A stretch of DNA of 64,000 nucleotides, from assembly GCA_027924585.1 (NCBI GenBank), contig BSBM01001666.1, forward strand, positions 62,001 to 126,000. The letters are read 5' to 3'. A program made the position numbers and the translations under genes. This document shows, one piece after another, positions 37,701 through 49,213 of this stretch. This stretch comes from Larix kaempferi (taxonomy: Eukaryota > Streptophyta > Pinopsida > Pinales > Pinaceae). How positions within the stretch are numbered: the stretch's first letter is position 1; the number at the start of each line of letters is the position of its first letter. Under the pieces are notes generated by a model. The model saw nothing but the letters and a program-made list of their open reading frames with translations, had not been told where the DNA came from and did not search any database.

Positions 37701-38898
37701 AAACTTCCTTCATCTTCATGGGGGTTCCAGAATCGAGTTTGTAGTTTGCTTCACCAATTCCCTTAATGGGATATTGATAGTCATCTCCTAGAGATACTTT
37801 TTGGGGAGAAGTCTTTTCTTCAAGATTTGAGAGAGTCTTTTTCTGACCTGTCATGTGCTTTGAAGTACCACTGTCAATAAGCCATGTACCTTCTCCAGGG
37901 GTTATAGATCCAGAGAGTGCGGAGAAGAGAACATATTCTTCTGCATCTTCTTCTGTATTTCTTCTTGACCTTCTTTTGAAGAAGGTCCTTTCTTCTTCTT
38001 CCTCTTCATCTCGAGGCCTTTTATTGTGAGACCTTTCTTCCTCTACTTCTTCTTCTTCACTATCATCTTCTGCAAGATGTGCTTGGTGTCTTTTATAGTA
38101 AGTACCCTTTTTCTTCTGTAGAGGGCAATGTCTAGCAATGTGTCCTATTTTGTGACAAGAATAGCACTGGAAAGAAGAGTAATCTCTTCTTTGAGTAGTT
38201 CCTCTTTTCTTTTGAAATCTGTGTGGAGGATGAGACTCCTTGTGACTACCCTTTTTAGTGTAGGATTGATTCCTTCTTCTTTTGGTGTGGGTGGCCAAGG
38301 CTTGGTCATCCTCTTTGAGCAAGGCTTCTTGATTTGCAACCCTAGCCTCCTCTTGTACACAATCCTCCCAAACTACATCAAACTTCATACTTTCTTTTCT
38401 GGCACACATAGTTTGAATGAATGACTCCCAAGGTCTAGTGAGACCATTTAGAGCTGTCATCACAAGTTCATCTTCATCAAGAGTATCACCAATGGCATAT
38501 AGTTGCTCCTTGATTAGAGAGACTCTTGAGAAGTAGTCTTGAATGGATTCTCCTTTGTGCATCTTGGTACTCTTCAACTGAGTCCTTAGATTCATCTTCC
38601 TATTGATGTTCTTTCCTTCATACATTCTTCCTAGGGCATCATACATTTCCTTTGGAGTCTTCTTGGAGGCTACTTGGGGAATCAAGTGGTCTTTAATAGA
38701 ATCAGCTATGATTCTCTTTGCCCTAATCAAATCCTTCCTGTGTTTTTCTTTGGCTTCATCTTCTTCTGGTTCTGCAACTTCCTCCTTGATATAATGAGCA
38801 AGATCATTCTCCTCAAGAATGAGACCAATTCTGTATTTCTATGCCCGGAAATTTTCTATACCTTCTAGCTTGTCTTCAAGCTTAGTGTTTGGAGCCAT
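34789..38898 (-). pseudogene. copia-B gag-pol polyprotein with five nonsense codons
   Basis: The frame starts at ATG 38,898 (MAPNTKLEDK) and stays in one phase for about 1,370 codons to 34,789. In order: gag helices; CCHC knuckle CYSCHKIGHIARHC; protease site WLIDSGTSKHM; integrase zinc region with LWHRRLAHI and CKGCKKGK; integrase core with IHSDVCGPM, RTDNGGEY and GVAERKN (D-D-E); an integrase C-terminal GKKGIFVGY block; RT with YVDDLF; and RNase H ending DILTKPLSRVKF. In-frame stops: TAG 38,839-38,841 (Trp expected), TGA 36,022-36,024 (Trp), TAA 35,887-35,889 (Tyr), TAA 35,680-35,682, TAG 35,179-35,181 (Trp). All enzymatic residues named above are intact, so loss of function is due to stops alone. 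It is non-functional unless stops are suppressed. Confidence 0.97.
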
Positions 38899-38980
38899 AT
38901 TCTCTTGGGGGAGTCCAAGAGACAGAGTAGACTTACCTAGAAAGTTACTTTTCACTTTTCCGGAATCTGGAACATAATTT

Positions 38981-39296
38981 TATCGCACTTTTGGTAGAAT
39001 TAGGGTTTGACTTTCCCGGAGTTCTACCCAACCAAAAGGTTCGATCTATAGCCCAAAAGAATGCTCTTGAGAAGGGCTATCCAGCCATGTAATAAAAATT
39101 CAAAAGTTCCAACTTTTTTCTGAAACCAAAATCTGACGTATCGCACTTTTGGTAGAATTAGGGTTTGGATTTACCGGAGTTCTACCCAACCAAAAAGTTC
39201 GATCTATAGCTCAAAAGAAAGGTATTGAAAAGAGCTATCCAGCCATGCAACCAAAAATCAATAATATAAACTTTGGGATGAAACCCTAACTTCACC
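38981..39296 (-). repeat. 158-bp tandem duplication in the copia-B leader
   Basis: Two adjacent copies begin TATCGCACTTTTGGTAGAAT (38,981 and 39,139). They lie between the primer-binding site and the gag start, the place expected for packaging signals. Confidence 0.9.
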
Positions 39297-39347
39297 GGAG
39301 AGAGAGAGAGGTATTCTTACCTTGTGAAAGATGTCCTATTCAGTCTA

Positions 39348-39359
39348 GCTCTGATACCA
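39348..39359 (-). other. Primer-binding site of copia-B
   Basis: The minus strand reads TGGTATCAGAGC, immediately adjacent to the 5' LTR end. Confidence 0.95.
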
Positions 39360-39848
39360 TGTTAAGTTTAAACCAAATAGACAAGCAAGATCACTGAAAG
39401 AAACATAATCACAAGATAGACACAGAATATACCATGGGAAACCCTCATGGGGTAGAAAACCCAACAAAGCTTTCCTCAATAAGATGATCAACCAAAATAC
39501 AAGATGTGCTCCTTCCTTCTTTGTCTCCTTAGCAGATCTCCCAGACAAGTGCGCACTCTTCCACAAGTGAGTGAGTGATCTAATGAGGAGTTCACCTCTC
39601 TTATTTATACTGACCCCCAACTGACTAAAAGACCTAATGGGGCTGACCTCTCCTGGAGAAGTCTAATAACCCCAAAAATATAACCACAGGGCCGACCCCC
39701 ACATGGTGGGTCTAATAACCCTAGTTAATACAAACCCTCGGAGGAATAAACATCTCCGGATACATAATAGGGTTACCTCCGAGGGATGAAACATCTCCGG
39801 AATAATAAAGTACAAATATAATATTCTTTGAAGTTACAATATTCAATA
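39360..39848 (-). repeat. 5' LTR of copia-B
   Basis: The repeat is 489 bp and matches 32,395-32,883 with about eleven substitutions and no length change. Confidence 0.95.
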
Positions 39849-40827
39849 CTGCCCTGTAGCTTACACCTGCAAATAAAGACTCCATTAAAGCTCCAAATGA
39901 AAGGTCTGAATGGCCTTTCCAATTTCCAACTTGGATGGGAATCTTTCACCCTCGAAATTGGCTAAGGCAAGAAACTAGTCATCCACTAGCTCTGCCTCTT
40001 CACAATTGCAATTGCAAATTCTACAAATGATCAAAAAGCCATTCTCATACCTCATTTCTACATTTTATAACCAACATTATCCTTCTAAGGGTCGAAATCC
40101 TCTCAATAGATTCAATAGATTTCCATTTAGGAAATATTCCACATTTGCCACTTGTCTCCTAGTTCCAACCTTCCATCTTCTCCCAAATTCGATTTTGAGT
40201 CTCTTTGGCTTCTCCAACTCCCAAATTCGCCTTCTTTGAGCCTATTTTTGGGGCTGACATGTCATAGTGGTCAGATGTCAGAGGTCAGGTCTGCAATTTG
40301 TCATAGTTGTCATAGATGCTCCATCATTGGTGTCATAGGGGTTAGGGAATCTAGCCCAAGTGTCCACAAACTTCCACTTTGACTCTTTATCTTCCATGGA
40401 GGTTACCAATCCTTCCCAATTCGACCTAAGATGATCAATGACATGTGTTATGACTTACCAACTCACCCAAGAGTGTTCACATTCCCATTAATTCGAATTT
40501 GCAAAAGAGAGATACCATGTATTATGAAAAATCAATCTAGTGTGGGTCCCACATCCTCCATATGTCTCCAAAACCATTTGTCACTTAGGATTTCTCTTGA
40601 ATTTCTTTAGTCACTCTATTTATTAAATACTTGAACCCTTCTAATGTCTAAACATAATTTATTATCCCCCTTATTCCAAATCCCAAAGCTTCCACCCCAA
40701 ACCTAGGAAACTAGTAATTTTCCTCCTTGGCAATTATTTAACCCTTAACATCAATTTTACAAACTCTAATGAATATGGCTAATGTGATTAGGCCATTGTG
40801 ACCCAATTCCAAATTTGGGACATGACA

Positions 40828-41500
40828 GAGATGTCCAAGGAAAATAAATTACAAAGAAAACATGCAGAGCAGTCGATGTTTGATAGAGGGTCACTACAAT
40901 ATTGAATTCCTAGTTTTGAACAATTATGTCATGATGGCCACATAGAGGGTCACTAAAACATGATGGATGCATACATGGTGCAAGCATCTAAGACCAACAA
41001 ATTGGGGGGTGGAAGGTGGATACAAAGGACAAAAATGTTATAGTGGATTAAACAATCAAGGACACAGTGGATCCCCTACTTAATTTTTCTTATCTTATGT
41101 TTACCTTATATAATAATTCCTCTCACCCAACATAGGATATCTTGATAACCTTAAGTGTTAGATATCAACACACACATGTAGGTTGCTAAGGGTTTCATAG
41201 AATCACCTTTAGGATTGACACAAGTTTAAAATCAATTGGACACCTTAACCAACCGACTAGATAGGAGATGTCCAAGGAAAAGAAATAACAAAGAAAACAT
41301 GCGGAGCACTCGATGTCTGATAGAGGGTCACTACAATATTGAATTCCTAGTTTTGAAAAATTATGTCATGATGGCCACATAGAGGGTCACTAAAACATGA
41401 TGGATGCATACATGGTGCAAGCATCTAAGACAAGCACAATGGGGGGTGGAAGGTGGATACGAAGGACAAAAATGTTATAGTGGATTAAATAGTCAAGGAC
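40828..41500. repeat. Degenerate tandem array, right part
   Basis: It continues the array left of element N: GAGATGTCCAAGG at 40,828, a new unit at about 41,104 and a last copy of the GGGGGGTGGAAGGTGGATAC phrase near 41,440. A fragment of about 50 bp, containing the GATGTCCAAGG phrase, is present on both sides of element N. Confidence 0.85.
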
Positions 41501-42380
41501 ATAGTGGGATTTCACTAGGGCACATCAAGAGGAATTTCACTAAACCTCAATCCATGTGCAAACATTGTCATATTATAGAGCACAAGATTACATATTGCCT
41601 ATAGTTGATATAGAAATATAGATAAATGAATATGATCACTACAAATCCTTGAAACAAGGAGTATAGAACTATCTAAGATTCGAACATCATTGTCACCTAT
41701 CTATATAAGATTGGTAAATAGATATAAAACTATGCAATCAAAAGAGTGAAGGATGCTGAAGTAGACATCAATGGGGTAATGACAAAACAATGCAACACTC
41801 CCAAGTACGATGAAAACAATGCAACCCTCCGTCTCAAGTAGGATTTGAGACCGTTAATTTAAGAGTGGTTTCCCAATTGGATCTTGCAAAACAATGCAAC
41901 CCTCTCAAGTACGATGAAAATAAAACCTTTCATTGATCAATTAGAGGAGTTTATACAAGGAGAAGTAAGGGTTTAGGCATTATATGTAACCTTAAGAGGA
42001 ACCTATGAGTAATGGTTGGTCACTCATAGAGATAGCATAGCCAAATGGGAAGGTTTGTTTGTTTATGGTGTGTACAAGTCTAAAGGTAGAATAATATTAG
42101 ATGCAAATAATGATATTGTAGTGCAAATAAGAAATCAAATTATGACACATATCTAGACAAAATTGATTATGGGATGCATATGACGCTGAAATGGACACAT
42201 TATGATGCAATTGTGGATGCACTAAGACATAAAAGTAAAGGGGACACAAATGGGATGAGATCTAGAAACATTAATGGAACACAACATAATATTAGAAACA
42301 TAATATATGAAAAAATAAAAAAAAATACCAAATTATGTAAATTTACCTTCCAAAAAAACCAAGTTATCTCAATTTAATTT
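41500..42380 (+). pseudogene. Decayed gag-like remnant with CCHC knuckle
   Basis: The last array unit runs into a short frame ending CKHCHIIEHKITYC, a CX2CX4HX4C zinc knuckle typical of retroelement gag proteins (about 41,560-41,603). A second coding-like stretch starts at ATG 41,914 and reads VTLRGTYE, stop, WLVTHRDSIAKWEGLFVYG, interrupted by TAG and TAA at positions suited to Gln. No polymerase follows. The tandem array itself may thus be derived from an element's gag region. Confidence 0.45.
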
Positions 42381-45300
42381 CCAAAACAAATACCAAATTA
42401 TCCAAATTTACTTTAAAACAAAAAACAAATTATCTAAATTTATCTAGTAATATTGTTTTTGGAAAAAGCCAAAAAATACCAAATCAACTAAATTTTCCGC
42501 TCAAAAAAATATGGGCTGCCTTTGCGCTACCACATTCAGCGGTTAACTTATTAAGTTATTTCCAAATGGAAGCACTGGTCCGAGCTGTTTTTGAGCTGCC
42601 AGATCCTTTTTTTTCGCTCTGCATGTTTCCTTTTTCCTCTGGCTCATCATAGGATATGTTCCTAGGTGTGGGTGTGGCTTATTTTGGTTACACTATCCAA
42701 AGAGCACACGTGCAAGTAGAAGATAAGCTATAGGTCAACTGAATCGCTGGTGGAGGTCTAGGTTTTGGGGGCACAGTCGAGGCCAGTACTGAATCTGCAA
42801 ACTTGTTGGGACAATGTCTCTTAAAGGTATGGTTGGAAAACACTCTTCCACTATGTTGTGCATCCACTATATTTAATCAAACTATAACATATTTGTGAAT
42901 GGTCCAATATGTTCAACATTTTCGTTCAGTTCTGATACCATCATAGCAGTATTATACAGTAAGTAATGGAGTTTACTCATTAGTGATTTATATAAACAGA
43001 GTAGGATATAGTTCTTACTAACTTCTATAATCATTGAATTAATTGAAAGAAGCAGGTTCTAGAGAGTCTCTTTTATCTCAGAGAGCTAATTCATTTAGTT
43101 GCTTCCATGTAAGTTTCCTTTGATTGAGATTTGCTTTCCCTTCAATTCGCAAAGCCATAACGTTAAGTTTTTAATAAATAGAATAATCACCCTCTCATAA
43201 CGTAAACGCACATCTTCCACCATTCTTTCAAGCAAGTGAACATCCTTCATCTTTCAAGGTGAGTTCTCACATTACTTTTGTATGATAGCTAGGTCTCACA
43301 GTCCCAATCCTATGGGGATTTAAACATCATGGGTGAAAAATGGAAATAAAGGGGTATACTCTACCATGCTGCTATCATGAATGTAGAGATAAGCATACAT
43401 TACATAATTTCTTCCGCGGCTTCCTAAAAACCATCTCTGTGCAACCCGAACTATGCGGCCGACTGAATAAAATTTGTGCTTCAGAATTTCAAGGAGATAA
43501 AGTAGAAATCATGGATTCAACAATGGAGGGTCATCGTCCCAGTTGAAGGTTATTGAGACAGAACAGTCAATATCTGGATTCAGCAATGGAGGGTCATTGT
43601 CCCAGTTGAAGGTTATTGAGACAGAGAACAGTCAATATGGTAACATGTTTAATTGGAGACTGATACTCTTCATGTCCATCTTTAGCACCTTCGGACCATC
43701 CATTGTCGAAGTCATGAGTCTTGCATGGAAGAAACCTCCATTTGCATTGACCCAATCTTTATTTCACCTCATTATGGACAAACTTGTAGAGGGCGCCAAT
43801 GACCCATTCACAGGGTTTTCGTTGTGGATTCAAGCGCTGATTTGTACCATCAATTTTTTTTTGATGCATATATTTCGCAATCTAAATAATTTTAGCATAT
43901 ATTTGTTATAAAAAAATTTAGCATATATTTGTTCTAAATTTTTTTAGCATATATTTGTTAGTGGACTTGCCTTGGATTTAAGAGCATTTATGCAAAGGTG
44001 ATTTTATGGATGTTTATTATCTCATGTTTACAAATATCCTCAAGACCTACACCATTCCCATCCACATTTTTTTCTTACAGGATATCTCATAGAGTATAAT
44101 GTTTGATTCAATGTGACTCACACACGTGGATACTGTATAAATGGAAAGGATTATGGCACGAAAAATCCAACCATGGAGATATAATGCTCATTTAGAATTT
44201 TTTTGATGATTCCATACATCTCTTAAGGCTCTATATCATGTGATTGAATTTATATCATGTGATTACAATTCAAATCCCCCTCTCTTTCAATATTTAGTAA
44301 TCTAAGTAATCACATAGAAATCAACTTGAAAAGTATGTGAGTGGATCGTAGCACACTAACAAAGATTTGAAATATATCAAAAACGTGATTTGTTGCATTT
44401 GCAATAACTTTCATTCCATCTAGTAAAGGTGTTTCATCGTATAGTTACAAAGGTTCACTATTGAAGGTGGTCACACAATGAACCCAACCTTGTCGTGTTC
44501 CTCCAAAGGTTCACTCTATTCTTCGAGTTGAGCACTACAACATAGAGTCAGTGGTGGATAACCCATTTGTTAAAGCATAGTATGAGCATGCCATATATGT
44601 GAAATACATAATTGCTTGACTACCTTTGAAAAAGGAGAATGTATAGCACCTTTAGTTGGTAATAGTGCCAACCCTAATCACTTGTTAGATTGCTTAGTGC
44701 TACCCACACGTTTCAAAGCAAAGCAATGAACTATTATTGGCCAAATCAAGCCACCGAACCACTACTGGACATTTGTCAAAAAGTAATAGGTTCACATGCA
44801 CATTCTCAACATTTTTTCAATATTTTATGAAGAAAACTATAATGTTGTGTGGGGCATGAACGAGACAAATTCTTTATTTTCAACATCATGAAGTCTAATT
44901 AGGCTATTACATTTGAGATAATCCATACTCATTGCACAAGGCTATTACTAGTTGTCAACATTTTTTGTGCTATAAGGGTGTTGGTTAGCTTGAATATACC
45001 TATCTCGATGATCACATCATTCTCCTATTGAATCCTCCAAAAAGTATTCAAATCACCACCATATTTCTACCCAAGGTGAAGATTTCATTTCAAAACAATT
45101 TTTTCACTAAACTATTGATTGTTGGTTTGGAAAATTTACATTCCTTGGAATGTAAAGAATTCTACATTATTCCAGCCAAACAAGTTAATGTGTTTCACCA
45201 TATTAACTAAGCATACCTATAAAACATACAGGTAGATTTCCTACCTCTCTCTTACTTACTAGAAGAGAGAGAACCACCAAGTAAATTACCTACAATCCCT
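42381..45300. other. No gene recognised
   Basis: Contents seen: short ACCAAATTAT-type repeats at 42,320-42,460; a 63-bp tandem duplication around GGATTCA.CAATGGAGGGTC (about 43,510-43,640); three copies of TTTAGCATATATTTGTT (43,890-43,960); and a CTCTCTCTT/AAGAGAGAG inverted pair near 45,245-45,275. Open frames of 60-120 codons show no recognised motif. Confidence 0.5.
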
Positions 45301-45319
45301 TACTTCCTAGGCTTGGGAA

Positions 45320-48300
45320 TGCCCTCTTGCATGTAGCTTTCAGCCCTCTTGCATGTAGCTTTCATTCATAGTGCAATGTTGTTGTTAAAAGGAAAGCTAA
45401 CACGCGTTAGCTTTCATTGACTGTGCCATTTTGTTATTAGAAGGAAACCTAACACGTGTTTGCTTTCACGTTGTTGTTAGAAGGGAAGATAACATGAGAT
45501 AGATTTAACGTTGTAGTTATAACAATTTAAGCTAACATCGATTAGACATCTTGTAAGATAGGGTTTGTATTAGTTGATAGTGATCAATGTGGTTGTGGTA
45601 GAAGGAAAATTGCCATCTGAAAGCTAACACACATTATCTTTGAAAACAATGTGGGTATCCTAGAAGAAAACTATCATATGAAAGCTAACACCCATTAGTT
45701 TTTGTCCATCGTGCAATGTTGTTGTTAAAAGGAAAGCTAACACGTGTTAGCTTTCATTGACCATGAAATATTGTTAATTGAAGGAAAGCTAACACGTGTT
45801 AGCTTTCATTGACCATGCAATATTGTTAATTGAAGGAAAGCTAACATGCGCTAGATTTCATGTTGGTTAGAATGAAAACTAACGTGAGATGGATTTCAAA
45901 TTGTTGCTATAACAAAAGCTAACATGCATTAGACCTCTTGCAATATAGGGTTTACTATAGACAAGCTAGAGTATCTAGTCAAGTTGATGGGGTATTGATT
46001 AAACTTGGATCCTATGTTATGCCTAGTAAATGATGTTAATTGTGATAGAGGCTAGATAGTGATCTTAGGTGATAGTCATCAATGTGGTTGTGATAGAAGG
46101 AAAATTTCCATTTGAAATATAACAAACGTTATTTTTGACGACAATGTGGTTGTCATAGTAGAAAAATATCGTATGAAAGATTGCACCCATTAGATTTCAT
46201 TCACAGTGCAATGTTGATGTTAAAATGAAAGCTAACACGTGTTAGTTTTCATTGACCATGCAATATTTTTAATTGAAGGAAAGCTAACGTGTGTTAGATT
46301 CATGTTGGTTAGAATGAAAACTAACTTGAGATAGATTTCACATTGTTTTTATAACAAAATCTATCAAGCGTTAGACCTCTTGTAATATAGGCTTTAGTAT
46401 AGTCAAGCTAGAGTATCTAGTCAAGTTGATGGGGTATTGATTAAACTTGGATCCTATGTTACACCTAGTTAATGATGTCAATTGTGATAGAGGCTAGATA
46501 GCTAGAGTATCTAGTCAAGTTGATGGGGTATTGATTAAACCTGGTTCCTACATTACGCCAAGTCAATGTTGTCAATTGTGATAGAGGCTAGATAGTGATC
46601 TTAGGTGATAGTGATCAATGTGGCTGCGCTAGAAGGAAAATTTCCATTTCAAAGCTAACAAATGTTATTTTTGACGATAATGTGGTTGTCCTAGTAGAAA
46701 ATTATCATATGAAATATTGCACCCATTAGCTTTCATTCACAGTGCAATGTTGTCGTTAAAAGGAAAGCTAACACGTGTTAGCTTTCATTGACCATGCAAT
46801 ATTGTTAATTGAAGGAAAGCTAACGTGTGTTAGATTTCATGAGTATCTCATCAAGTGGATGGGTTATTAAGTCAACTTGGCAACTACGTTACACCTATTC
46901 ATTGTTGTTAATTTCGATAGATGATTCATAGTGATATTAGGTGATAGTGGTCAATGCGGTTGTGTTAGAAGGAAAAATACTTTCTAAAAACTAACCCACG
47001 TTATCTTTGACGATGATGTGGTTGTCCTAGAAGAAAACTATCATATGAACGCTAACATTCGTTAGTTTTCATTCACCTTGCAATGTTGTTGTTCAAAGGA
47101 AAGGTAACACGTGTTAGATTTCATTGACTGTGCAATATTGTTATTAGAAGAAAAGATAACATCGTTGTTGTTAGAAGGAAATATAACATGATATAGATTT
47201 CACGAAGTTGTTATAACAATAACTAACATGCATTAGACCTCTTGTAATATAGGTTTTAATATAGTACAGATTTAGTATCTAGTCAAGTTGAAGGGGTATT
47301 GAGTCAACATGGCTCCTACGTTATGCCATGCATTAGACCTCTTGTAATATAGGTTTTAATATAGTAAAGATTTAGTATCTAGTCAAGTTGATGGGGTATT
47401 GAGTCAACTTGGATCCTACGTTATGCCAAGTCAATGATGTCAATTTTGATAGAGCTTTCTGAACAAAATTTGTTGTTTGCTTTAAAGTATAAATATTTAT
47501 TTTGAGTACAGTGTATTTCTACAATTTTATTGCTTTATGTTGTGCTAGATTATTCTATTGTACTTTAATGCTATATGACACTCTAAATTTGTGGATTTTC
47601 ATTTATGTTTTAACGTGTTTAAAATACATATTCTACTTAGTTAGCTTCATGCATTAAGTACATAGGGATTGATCTTTCATAGTAGTTCCCAAGTTATTCA
47701 CAATGGAACTCTATATCTAGTTTTCAATTCATTGCCAGTGGAACTCCATAAATAGTGTGATGGTGAACAAAATATGTTACAAATTTGTTGTTTGTTGTAA
47801 AGCAGAAATGTTTATTTTGAGTACATTGTATTTCTACAATTTTATTGCTTTATGTTGTGCTCGATTATTCTATTTTTCATACATTAGTGAAATATATGAC
47901 GCTCTAAATTTGTGGGTTTTCATTCATGTTTTACCTTGTTTACAATGCATATGATTTTTAATGGGGTATTGAGTCAACTTGGCTACTACGTTACACCTAC
48001 TCATTGTTGTCAATTTCGATAGAGGCTTGATAGTGATATTAGGTGAAAGTGATCAACGCGGTTGTGCTAGAAGGAAAACTACTATCTAAAAACTAACACA
48101 CGTTATCTTTTATGACAATCCTAGAATAAAACTATCATATGAAAGGTAACACTTCGGTAGTTTTCCTTCACCTAGCAATGTTGTTGTTAAAAGGAAAGGT
48201 AACACGTGTTACATTTCATTGACTGTGCAATATTGTTATTAGAATGAGAGCTAACATCGTTGTTGTCAGAAGGAAATATAACATGATATATATTTCACGT

Positions 48301-48440
48301 AGTTGTTAAAAAAATAACTAACGTGCATTAGACCTCTTATAATATAGGGTTTAGTATAGTCAAGCTTCAGTCTCTAGTCAAGTTGATGGGGTATTGAGTC
48401 AACTTGGCTCCTACGTTATGCCAAATCAATGATGTCAATT
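45320..48440. repeat. Palindrome array R (inverted homologue of array L)
   Basis: Degenerate units of about 390-540 bp, marked by ACCTCTTGTAATATAGG (near 45,930, 46,373, 47,235, 47,335 and 48,330). They contain perfect copies of the 24-bp palindrome GAAAG-CTAACACGTGTTAG-CTTTC at 45,732-45,755, 45,784-45,807 and 46,763-46,786, and many one- or two-base variants. The sequence next to the palindrome (CATTGACCATGCAATATTG) matches the reverse complement of array L, where GCATGGTCAATG precedes the same palindrome. The array lies upstream of gene R. Confidence 0.85.
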
Positions 48441-49000
48441 TCGATAGAGGCTTGTGAACAAAATCCGTTACAAATTTGTTGTTTGCTATAAAGAATAGAT
48501 ATTTATTTTGAGTACGGTGTGTTTCTACAATTTTATTGCTTTATGTTTGTGATTGATTATTCTATTTTTCGTACTTTAATGTTACATGACACTCTAAATT
48601 TGTGGATTTTCATTCATGTTTTACCTTGTTTAAAATACAACATATTATTCCAAATACTTTAATTCTATATGTTGTGCTAGATTTGTTGGATATTTCATTC
48701 AAATGTTATCTATTAATGGACAATTTTTGTAGCTATATTATTATTACCCTATGATGTGCTAATTTGTGGATTTTTAATTAATTAACCTAAAGTAAGCTAC
48801 AAATGATCTATTGTGTTTGTGAACAAAATCTGTTACAAATTTGTTGTTTGCTACAATGTAGAAATGTTTATTTTGAGTACAGTGTATTTCTGGATTTTCA
48901 TTCATGTTTTACCTTCTTTACAATCGATATTATTTCTAATGCTTTAATTATATATGATGTGCTAGATTTGTTGGATATTTCATTCAAATGTTATATATTC
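47455..49000. repeat. Interspersed AT-rich repeat between array R and gene R
   Basis: Four related segments start with GAACAAAAT.TGTTACAAAT or GAACAAAATTTGTTG and contain TTTATTTTGAGTACAGTGTA (near 47,460, 47,765, 48,455 and 48,820). They are interleaved with array R units. It may be leader or intron sequence of gene R. Confidence 0.75.
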
Positions 49001-49213
49001 ATGGACATTTTTTTTTCTATTTAATATTATTGCCCTCTTATGTGCTAATTCATGGATTTTAATTAATTAATATATAGTAAGCTACAAATGATCTATTTTC
49101 TCTAAATAATTGTCAACATTGATAATAGGGTTATTCTAAATTGGAACTTGACATGGTTTAAACTTATTTACAAGTTACAATTCAATTGTGTTACAGAATT
49201 GAAAGGAGTTTCA

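Larger units (their letters stand above)
32390..39853 (-). mobile_element. Complete Ty1/copia element (copia-B) nested in element N
   Basis: Both LTRs are 489 bp (32,395-32,883 and 39,360-39,848), differing at about eleven positions by eye; the terminal CA of the right copy has become TA. A 5-bp target duplication, CTGCC, flanks it (32,390-32,394 and 39,849-39,853). The minus-strand order is: LTR, primer-binding site, duplicated leader, gag-pol, tandem-repeat tail, purine tract AAGGGGGAG, LTR. The element is 7,454 bp. It is full length but has five nonsense codons in gag-pol and no frameshift. Confidence 0.97.
31345..40827 (-). repeat. Right (5') LTR of element N, split by copia-B
   Basis: The LTR halves are 31,345-32,394 (1,050 bp) and 39,854-40,827 (974 bp), summing to 2,024 bp. 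The break lies inside the phrase GAGCTG|CCTGTAGC relative to the left LTR. Confidence 0.92.
26604..40832 (-). mobile_element. Non-autonomous LTR retrotransposon (element N) with a nested copia insertion
   Basis: Two LTRs of 2,024 bp flank a 2.7-kb interior: 26,609-28,632 and 31,345-40,827, the latter split by copia-B. On the minus strand the LTR runs TGTCATGTCCC...GGGACATTACA, giving 11-bp nearly matching inverted ends. The primer-binding site (31,332-31,343) sits one base inside the right LTR, and a purine-rich tract, GGGAAGGGAGGA, lies at the left interior border, so the element reads right to left. The flanks GATAT (26,604-26,608) and GAGAT (40,828-40,832) form a possible 5-bp target duplication with one mismatch. 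After subtracting the nested element and its duplicate, both LTRs are exactly 2,024 bp. No polymerase is encoded, so it depends on another element for movement. Confidence 0.92.

Noticed and set aside
43340-43911. Two adjacent frames of 68 and 122 codons as a possible gene
   Set aside because: Built around a 63-bp duplication with different phases, and no motif or homologous pattern was recognised.
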